A DNA stretch of 38,178 nucleotides, from NCBI GenBank assembly GCA_024685975.1, contig JAIBDZ010000015.1:1-38178 (forward strand), read 5' to 3'. The DNA comes from Piscirickettsiaceae bacterium (GTDB lineage: Bacteria; Pseudomonadota; Gammaproteobacteria; Nitrosococcales; Methylophagaceae). Positions 33,501 through 38,178 of this stretch are shown piece by piece. The number at the start of each line of letters is the position of its first letter. Within the stretch, counting starts at the first letter, position 1. Below the pieces are notes generated by a model, which saw nothing but the letters and a program-made list of their open reading frames with translations, was not told the DNA's origin and made no database searches. The position numbers were made by a program, and so were the translations under genes.

Positions 33501-34024
33501 CGACATCAATTGAACAGCTCGATATTCAAGCAACCATCAACGATATGGCCGATAATATTCGTGAACAGTTTGCCGGTTCACAACCCTTACTTATCGGGAT
33601 CCATAGCGGCGGCGTTTGGGTCGCAAAAGCATTAGTCCATATCCTCGGCGCCGATTTTTTTGATGCACCCTTGGGCACGTTAAATATCGCCTATTATCGG
33701 GATGATTTCACTAAGATTGGAATGCATCCTCAGGTCACCCCTTCTGATCTCCCTTTTTCGGTCGATGACCGAGAATTAATTTTAGTCGACGATGTTCTGC
33801 ATAGCGGTCGCACCATCCGCGCCGCCCTTAACGAAATATTTGATTATGGCCGTCCAGCCAGTGTCTCGCTAGCCGTGCTCATTGAACGCAGTGGTCGCGA
33901 ACTGCCTATTCAAGCCGATATTATTGGTCAATCTCTATCACTAGATGAAACACAACATATCAAGCTCACCAAACGCAACGAGCAATTTGCCCTTGAATTA
34001 AAAGAGATTGAGGCCAAACTATGA
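33497..34024 (+). CDS. pyrR: Bifunctional PyrR: pyr regulator / uracil phosphoribosyltransferase family
   Basis: A 175-residue phosphoribosyltransferase-fold protein. The PRPP-binding signature is [18 protein letters not shown]. The N-terminal [13 protein letters not shown] and central [14 protein letters not shown] match PyrR rather than hypoxanthine or orotate phosphoribosyltransferases. In Bacillus PyrR binds pyr mRNA; in gammaproteobacteria with this gene order it may act as a uracil phosphoribosyltransferase or a regulator. I use the ATG at 33497, which overlaps the yqgF stop as ATGA like the neighbouring junctions. An ATG five codons earlier (33482) is the alternative. I see no pyr-mRNA binding loop or attenuator before pyrB, which overlaps pyrR. 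Confidence 0.92.
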   Translation: MTTSIEQLDIQATINDMADNIREQFAGSQPLLIGIHSGGVWVAKALVHILGADFFDAPLGTLNIAYYRDDFTKIGMHPQVTPSDLPFSVDDRELILVDDVLHSGRTIRAALNEIFDYGRPASVSLAVLIERSGRELPIQADIIGQSLSLDETQHIKLTKRNEQFALELKEIEAKL

Positions 34025-34995
34025 CCCAACATCAGCTGACAGAAAATGGTCAGCTTAAACATTTTCTGACTATCGAAGGGTTAAAACGCGATTTACTGGT
34101 AGAAATCATGGATCGGGCCGAACAGTTTTCATCGATTACTGGTCGCCAAGTTAAGAAAGTTCCTCTTCTTCGCGGCAAGACAATTATGAATTTGTTTTTC
34201 GAAAACAGTACCCGTACTCGCACTACTTTTGAATTAGCTGCCAAACGGCTTTCAGCTGATGTCATGAACTTAAATATCAACACCTCTTCGACATCCAAAG
34301 GTGAAAGCCTGCTCGACACATTACACAACCTCCAAGCCATGCACACCGATATGTTTGTCGTCCGCCACAATCAAAGTGGTGCCGCTGAATTTATCGCTCA
34401 ACATGTTGCCCCTCATATTAGCGTTATCAATGCTGGCGATGGCTGTCACGCGCATCCAACTCAAGCCATGCTGGATATGTTTACCATTCGGCGCCACAAA
34501 GAACACTTTCCCAATCTCTGTGTGGCCATTGTGGGAGATGTACTCCATTCACGGGTTGCCCGCTCTCAAATTCACGCATTAGCAACATTAGGCGTTGGAG
34601 AGATCCGCATCATCGGCCCTAAAACATTATTACCGAGAGACTGCCAAACATTAGGTGTACATGTCTATCATGACCTAAAATCCGGTTTAAAAGATGTCGA
34701 TGTCGTCATGACATTACGACTCCAATTTGAGCGGATGCAAGGCGCATTAATCCCAAGTTCTAACGAATATTATGCGAACTACGGCTTAACAGATGACACT
34801 TTGGCTTACGCCAAACCCGATGCCATTGTCATGCACCCAGGGCCAATAAACCGAGGAGTAGAAATCGCCTCTTCTGTTGCTGACGGTGAACAATCTGTCA
34901 TTCTAGAACAAGTGACGCATGGTATCGCCATTCGCATGGCTGTCATGTCGATGGCTCTTGGCTCACAATCTACACAGCAGGAATCCTCGTCATGA
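34021..34995 (+). CDS. pyrB: Aspartate carbamoyltransferase catalytic subunit
   Basis: Condenses carbamoyl phosphate with aspartate, the committed step of pyrimidine synthesis. The 324-residue protein has the carbamoyl-phosphate loop [11 protein letters not shown] (S63-T-R-T-R67) and [16 protein letters not shown] with the loop Ser and Lys. It also has the metal-free site segment [14 protein letters not shown] and [13 protein letters not shown] near the C-terminus. The length is close to that of Pseudomonas PyrB, which is longer than the E. coli chain. No pyrI regulatory-chain gene is present. Instead pyrB overlaps a dihydroorotase-like gene by 4 bp, the arrangement of the class A enzyme. Confidence 0.97.
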   Translation: MTQHQLTENGQLKHFLTIEGLKRDLLVEIMDRAEQFSSITGRQVKKVPLLRGKTIMNLFFENSTRTRTTFELAAKRLSADVMNLNINTSSTSKGESLLDTLHNLQAMHTDMFVVRHNQSGAAEFIAQHVAPHISVINAGDGCHAHPTQAMLDMFTIRRHKEHFPNLCVAIVGDVLHSRVARSQIHALATLGVGEIRIIGPKTLLPRDCQTLGVHVYHDLKSGLKDVDVVMTLRLQFERMQGALIPSSNEYYANYGLTDDTLAYAKPDAIVMHPGPINRGVEIASSVADGEQSVILEQVTHGIAIRMAVMSMALGSQSTQQESSS

Positions 34996-36269
34996 AATTA
35001 CACATTACTCATGGCCACATTATTGATCCCGCCAATCAAATTGATGCTGTTCACGATCTTTATATTGCTGAAGGCATCGTTGTTGGTTTAGATGATGCAC
35101 CAGCTGATTTCACCGCGGATCAAACTATCGATGCATCTGGATTGCTTATTACCCCAGGCTTAGTCGATTTATCAACACGATTAGGCGCATCCAACCAAAA
35201 TCAAACGGTCTCTATTGCCAGCGAAACACAGGCTGCAATTCATGGCGGCATTACAACAGTATGCTTACCTCCTGATGCCTCTCCTCTTATCGACTCTCCC
35301 GCAGCAGTTGATTTAATAGAAGGCCAAGCACACAGAGCACACGCGGCAAAAGTCCATACAATCGGCGCACTGACGCAAGGCCTTAACGGCGAGTTGCTCA
35401 GTGAAATGTTGGCGTTAAAACAAGCTGGTTGTCTTGGTGTCAGCAATGGCTTAAACCCCATCCAAAATACCTTAGTATTAAGGCGAGCGATGGAATATGC
35501 CGCAACACTCGATCTCACTTTATTCATTCATGCCGCTGACCCATGGTTGCAATCTCAAGGCTGTGTTCATGAAGGTATTGTCAGTTCAAGATTAGGCCTT
35601 GGTGGTATTCCTGAAGCCACAGAAACGATTGCTATCGCCAGAGATATATCCTTAATAGAGCAAACAGGTGTGAGCGCTCACTTTCACAATATATCTTCTG
35701 GTAAAACACTTGCCATGATAACCGAGGCTCAACAACGCGGTGTTAACATCACTGCTGATGTGAGCATTAACCACCTCCATTTAACCGAACATGATATTGG
35801 TAACTACGATAGTTTATGCCACGTCATGCCCCCGCTTCGCACCACACGGGATCGCGATCAACTCCAACAAGGCATTGCTGACGGCTCAATTACCGCCATC
35901 AGCGCGCATCATCAACCTTTGGATAATGACGCTAAACTGGGCCCGTTTGCAGATACACTACCGGGCATATCAGGCTTAGAAACTTTATTACCTTTAAGCT
36001 TAAAATTAGCTGACGATGGTGCTTTTTCTCGCCTGCAAGCCATCGCGAGTCTGACTTATAACCCCGCGCAAATTTTAGGCATCGACGCAGGTCATTTAAG
36101 TACCGGCAGTATCGCAGACCTATGTTTAATCAATCCAAAAGCGATGGTAAGTTGTGATCCGAAACAATTTGTCAGTGCCGGTAAAAATAGTCCTTTTGGC
36201 GGTTGGCACTTTGACCATCAAGTCATCGCCACAATGATAAATGGCCGTATTGTGTATCCAGAAGGATAA
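34992..36269 (+). CDS. pyrC': Inactive dihydroorotase-like subunit PyrC' of aspartate carbamoyltransferase
   Basis: A 425-residue protein with the amidohydrolase/dihydroorotase fold. The frame of the fold is clear: [10 protein letters not shown] at about 51-60, [16 protein letters not shown], an [11 protein letters not shown] strand and [11 protein letters not shown] near the end. The metal-binding His-x-His that should follow PGLVDL is replaced by S61-T-R63. The catalytic Asp of the TDHAPH motif is replaced in ISAHHQPL (H306). It therefore should not hydrolyse dihydroorotate. In Pseudomonas the equivalent pyrC' product is inactive and needed to assemble the PyrB dodecamer, and the 4-bp overlap with pyrB here implies the same role. 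A true dihydroorotase must be coded elsewhere. Confidence 0.92.
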   Translation: MKLHITHGHIIDPANQIDAVHDLYIAEGIVVGLDDAPADFTADQTIDASGLLITPGLVDLSTRLGASNQNQTVSIASETQAAIHGGITTVCLPPDASPLIDSPAAVDLIEGQAHRAHAAKVHTIGALTQGLNGELLSEMLALKQAGCLGVSNGLNPIQNTLVLRRAMEYAATLDLTLFIHAADPWLQSQGCVHEGIVSSRLGLGGIPEATETIAIARDISLIEQTGVSAHFHNISSGKTLAMITEAQQRGVNITADVSINHLHLTEHDIGNYDSLCHVMPPLRTTRDRDQLQQGIADGSITAISAHHQPLDNDAKLGPFADTLPGISGLETLLPLSLKLADDGAFSRLQAIASLTYNPAQILGIDAGHLSTGSIADLCLINPKAMVSCDPKQFVSAGKNSPFGGWHFDHQVIATMINGRIVYPEG

Positions 36270-36320
36270 ATTCGCCCCATAGACTTGTCATAAGATTACC
36301 CTCACCGCTAGGAGACAGAC

Positions 36321-36815
36321 ATGACATTAACAAAAACCAGCTTAATCGGCTTTGCCTGCCTCAGCCTCTTTTTAACTGGGTGTGCTAGCAGCTTAAAAGG
36401 GGACACCTATTCCCGTGATGAAGCAAAACAAGTACAAACCGTTAAATTTGGTGTTGTAGAAGATGCGCGCTTTGTTGTTATCGAAGGAACCAAAACACCG
36501 ATAGGTACCGTCGCTGGCGCTGCTGTTGGTGGTATTGCAGGTAGTGGTGTCGGGAACGGAACAGGAGCTAAGATTGCGACTGTCATTGGCGCTGTCGCAG
36601 GTGGCTTAGCCGGTTCGGCTGCCGAAGAACAACTGACTAAATCGCAAGGGATTGAGCTCGTCGTTCGCCTAGAAAATAATCAAATTATTTCTGTTGTTCA
36701 AGCCTATGAAGAAGACAGTCCATTCCATATTGGAGATAAAGTCCGTGTTCTACAGCTCAATGGAAGTACCCGTATCGCCAAAATGCATAATTCCCATTAC
36801 AATAAACCCTACTAA
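36321..36815 (+). CDS. slyB: SlyB-like glycine-zipper outer-membrane lipoprotein
   Basis: A 164-residue lipoprotein. The signal peptide ends in the lipobox LFLTGC, with the lipidated cysteine at C21. A beta-rich segment (about 40-60) precedes a glycine-zipper hairpin, TVAGAAVGGIAGSGVGNG and ATVIGAVAGGLAGSAAEE (about 64-102). The C-terminal domain (about 105-164) has the LVVRLENNQIISVVQAYEED pattern of SlyB/Pcp lipoproteins. SlyB-type proteins are thought to stabilise outer-membrane structure under stress. TAGGAGA lies eight bases before the ATG. It is 51 bp after pyrC' and appears to be a separate unit, though no terminator is visible between them. Confidence 0.88.
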   Translation: MTLTKTSLIGFACLSLFLTGCASSLKGDTYSRDEAKQVQTVKFGVVEDARFVVIEGTKTPIGTVAGAAVGGIAGSGVGNGTGAKIATVIGAVAGGLAGSAAEEQLTKSQGIELVVRLENNQIISVVQAYEEDSPFHIGDKVRVLQLNGSTRIAKMHNSHYNKPY

Positions 36816-36828
36816 TTCTTAAACTTAA

Positions 36829-36846
36829 GGGCTATTTATAGCCCTA
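36829..36846. repeat. Stem-loop after the lipoprotein gene
   Basis: AGGGCTA and TAGCCCT form a perfect 7-bp stem with a 4-nt TTTA loop, 13 bp after the slyB-like stop. No T tract follows on the plus strand (AAAAC instead), so it is not a canonical terminator, but the position fits a weak terminator or mRNA 3' end. Confidence 0.5.
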
Positions 36847-36861
36847 AAACGGCCAATTGTC

Positions 36862-37614
36862 ATGGAAAAACCCTCTCTTTACGCCCTCGATTTTGATGGT
36901 GTTATTTGTGATAGCGCGTTGGAAACAAGCATTACCGCTTGGAAAGCCGCACGTGAATACTTATGGCCAAACATACCAGAGACCATTCCAGACAACATCA
37001 TAGATCAGTTCAAATACGTTCGGCCTGCTCTTGAGACCGGTTATGAGGCCATCTTAATTGTCCGCTTACTATTTGAAGGTGTCGATCCACAAGCAATGTT
37101 GGATGATTTTCCTAACAAAATGAACGGTCTTATCCGCCGAGATCAACTCGATACCGATAAACTAAAACAACGTTTTGGCAAAATAAGAGATCAATGGATA
37201 GAACAAGATCTCAATGAATGGTTATCCATGAATCCGCTCTTTCCTGGCATTCGATCTAAATTGGCCAATATCGATCCCGCACACTGTTTTATCATCACCA
37301 CCAAACAAGAGCGATTTGTTCATCAAATTTTAGCTGCAAATAATATCGTCATTCCTGAACAACAAGTGTTTGGTTTAGAACGCAATATGAGCAAGCAACA
37401 AGTCTTAAAGCAATTACAAAACCAATACTATGATAGCCCTATTCTTTTCTTAGAAGATCGCCTGCCTACACTCATCAAAATCAAACAAGACGCCGCATTA
37501 AAAGCCATCACATTATTATTGGCCGATTGGGGTTACAACACTGAAAAAGATAAACAACAAGCAGACACACTTAATATCAAAAAAATCAGCCTGAATGACT
37601 TTCAGCAACTCTAG
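36862..37614 (+). CDS. HAD-superfamily hydrolase-like protein
   Basis: A 250-residue protein with the haloacid-dehalogenase fold. Motif I is LDFDGVICDS with D10 and D12, the aspartyl nucleophile and general acid. A helical cap domain follows (about 20-125), then motif II FIITTKQERF (Thr), a lysine in NMSKQQVL for motif III, and motif IV LFLEDRLPTL with Glu-Asp. All catalytic parts are present, so it is probably an active phosphatase. The substrate cannot be told, and phosphoglycolate-phosphatase-like or other small-molecule roles are possible. There is no signal peptide. It lies 46 bp after the lipoprotein gene with only a weak ribosome-binding site. Confidence 0.88.
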   Translation: MEKPSLYALDFDGVICDSALETSITAWKAAREYLWPNIPETIPDNIIDQFKYVRPALETGYEAILIVRLLFEGVDPQAMLDDFPNKMNGLIRRDQLDTDKLKQRFGKIRDQWIEQDLNEWLSMNPLFPGIRSKLANIDPAHCFIITTKQERFVHQILAANNIVIPEQQVFGLERNMSKQQVLKQLQNQYYDSPILFLEDRLPTLIKIKQDAALKAITLLLADWGYNTEKDKQQADTLNIKKISLNDFQQL

Positions 37615-38037
37615 CTGACAGGCGCAGACCCCCTTCAATTACTCAATGCTAGCAATCGCCTCTATCACTTCATATTTAGGGTGAAAATATTGAATTCTGA
37701 CGCTATTGATACTGGCAATAGCTCCTCTATGCAGCGCAGCGATTGCCTATAAATAATCGGCATATTCGCTTTGCGCTCCCGCACAAACAGCATTGATTTG
37801 TTTATCCGCATCCAAGCCCCTTTACAGGATCGATGCTCATGCCTCCTCAAGCTCAGACAGCCCGTTCGCTGGATGTATTCCATATAAGGTGAGCGTACTA
37901 ACATCGGAAGCAATAGCGGAACCTAACAAGACAAACCACGTCTTCGTGAATATTCTTCATCAAAAAGCATGATATAAACATATCTATGCACAGCTTAAAA
38001 CAGAAGAATTAAAGTAGGAATACTTTAAAAAAGAAAG
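37615..38037. other. Stretch of about 420 bp without a recognisable gene
   Basis: Between the HAD gene and tRNA-Asp I find no convincing coding frame. One minus-strand frame (37665-37913, 82 residues) is open, but its product is rich in Arg, Ser and Cys, has no domain, signal peptide or Shine-Dalgarno that I recognise, and looks like chance. The stretch could hold a small RNA or the remains of a lost gene. Confidence 0.5.
38011..38026 (-). repeat. Small palindrome downstream of tRNA-Asp
   Basis: AAAGTA and TACTTT make a 6-bp AT-rich stem with a 4-nt loop, 12 bp past the tRNA 3' end on the minus strand, next to a T-run. It could be a weak terminator of the tRNA transcript. Confidence 0.35.
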
Positions 38038-38114
38038 TGGCGGAGCGGACGGGACTCGAACCCGCGACCTCCGGCGTGACAGGCCAGCATTCTAACCAGC
38101 TGAACTACCGCTCC
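38038..38114 (-). tRNA. tRNA-Asp (anticodon GUC)
   Basis: A 77-nt tRNA on the minus strand. The acceptor stem GGAGCGG pairs perfectly with CCGCTCC; the discriminator is G and the CCA end is encoded. The anticodon loop reads CCTGTCAC, giving GUC for aspartate. The T arm GCGGGTTCGAGTCCCGT is canonical. The sequence is close to E. coli tRNA-Asp as I remember it. The upstream (right) side contains an inverted repeat, and further tRNA genes may lie beyond the window. Confidence 0.97.
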
Positions 38115-38120
38115 GCAAAG

Positions 38121-38146
38121 CTTGTTAACCAGGACGAATTAACAAG
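38121..38146. repeat. Inverted repeat just upstream of tRNA-Asp
   Basis: CTTGTTAA and TTAACAAG are perfect 8-bp arms separated by 10 nt, six bases before the tRNA 5' end on the minus strand. It may be a processing hairpin between tandem tRNAs, or the terminator of a gene outside the window. Confidence 0.5.
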
Positions 38147-38178
38147 AAGCGAGAAGGATACAGCAATTATGATCCACG

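Noticed and set aside
34000-34030. PyrR-controlled attenuator before pyrB
   Set aside because: pyrR and pyrB overlap by 4 bp, leaving no leader, and no hairpin with a T-run is visible there.
37665-37913. 82-residue minus-strand reading frame between the HAD gene and tRNA-Asp
   Set aside because: No Shine-Dalgarno, no recognisable domain or signal peptide, and an odd Arg/Ser/Cys-rich composition; more likely chance than a gene.

Overview
The window looks like chromosomal DNA of a gammaproteobacterium. The evidence is the gene order, which matches well-known gammaproteobacterial blocks: gltB-gltD-hemE; purE-purK; LysM-dprA-smg-topA divergent from def-fmt-rsmB; DUF4390-ntrY-ntrX-trkA; yqgE-yqgF-pyrR-pyrB-pyrC'. 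The modest GC content, a sulfide:quinone oxidoreductase and a small c-type cytochrome suggest a free-living, possibly marine or methylotrophic/sulfur-influenced lineage (a Methylophaga-like relative is my guess, from general resemblance only). I see no insertion sequence, phage or CRISPR array.

Layout. 1-2 kb: 3' end of an ammonium transporter gene with a clear terminator, a small two-helix membrane protein and a 2-oxoglutarate/Fe(II) oxygenase. 2-8.3 kb: a type-I-like sulfide:quinone oxidoreductase on the minus strand, divergent from a three-gene envelope cassette (RND/MMPL exporter, LolA-like periplasmic protein, DUF1302-like beta-barrel). 8.3-16.4 kb, minus strand: EamA exporter, hemE, gltD and gltB, with a good sigma-70-type promoter in front of gltB. 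16.6-18.7 kb, plus strand: purE-purK-yaiI. 18.7-23.7 kb, minus strand: topA, smg, dprA and a LysM protein. 24-24.3 kb: a monohaem cytochrome c with its own promoter and terminator. 24.4-36.3 kb: twelve plus-strand genes, each overlapping the next or separated by no more than 8 bp, from def to a catalytically dead dihydroorotase. 36.3-38.2 kb: a SlyB-like lipoprotein, a HAD-family protein, an approximately 420-bp stretch without a recognisable gene, and tRNA-Asp.

How the genes fit together. Nitrogen assimilation recurs through the window: ammonium uptake (amtB), GOGAT (gltBD), the NtrYX two-component system, and purine (purEK) and pyrimidine (pyrR-pyrB-pyrC') synthesis. The pyrimidine block pairs a catalytic aspartate carbamoyltransferase with a dihydroorotase homologue lacking the metal ligands, as in Pseudomonas.

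Most notable points: (1) NtrX keeps its receiver and HTH domains, but its AAA+ domain has lost the GAFTGA loop, Walker B acids, arginine fingers and sensor-II arginine, so it is probably not a sigma-54 activator. (2) dprA has no ATG/GTG/TTG at the position its conserved N-terminus demands, and lies in the same frame as the upstream LysM gene, one stop codon away. (3) The RND/LolA-like/beta-barrel cassette looks like a complete trans-envelope lipid or hydrophobic-compound pathway of unknown substrate. Nothing here clearly amounts to a wholly new system; most of the window is ordinary housekeeping.
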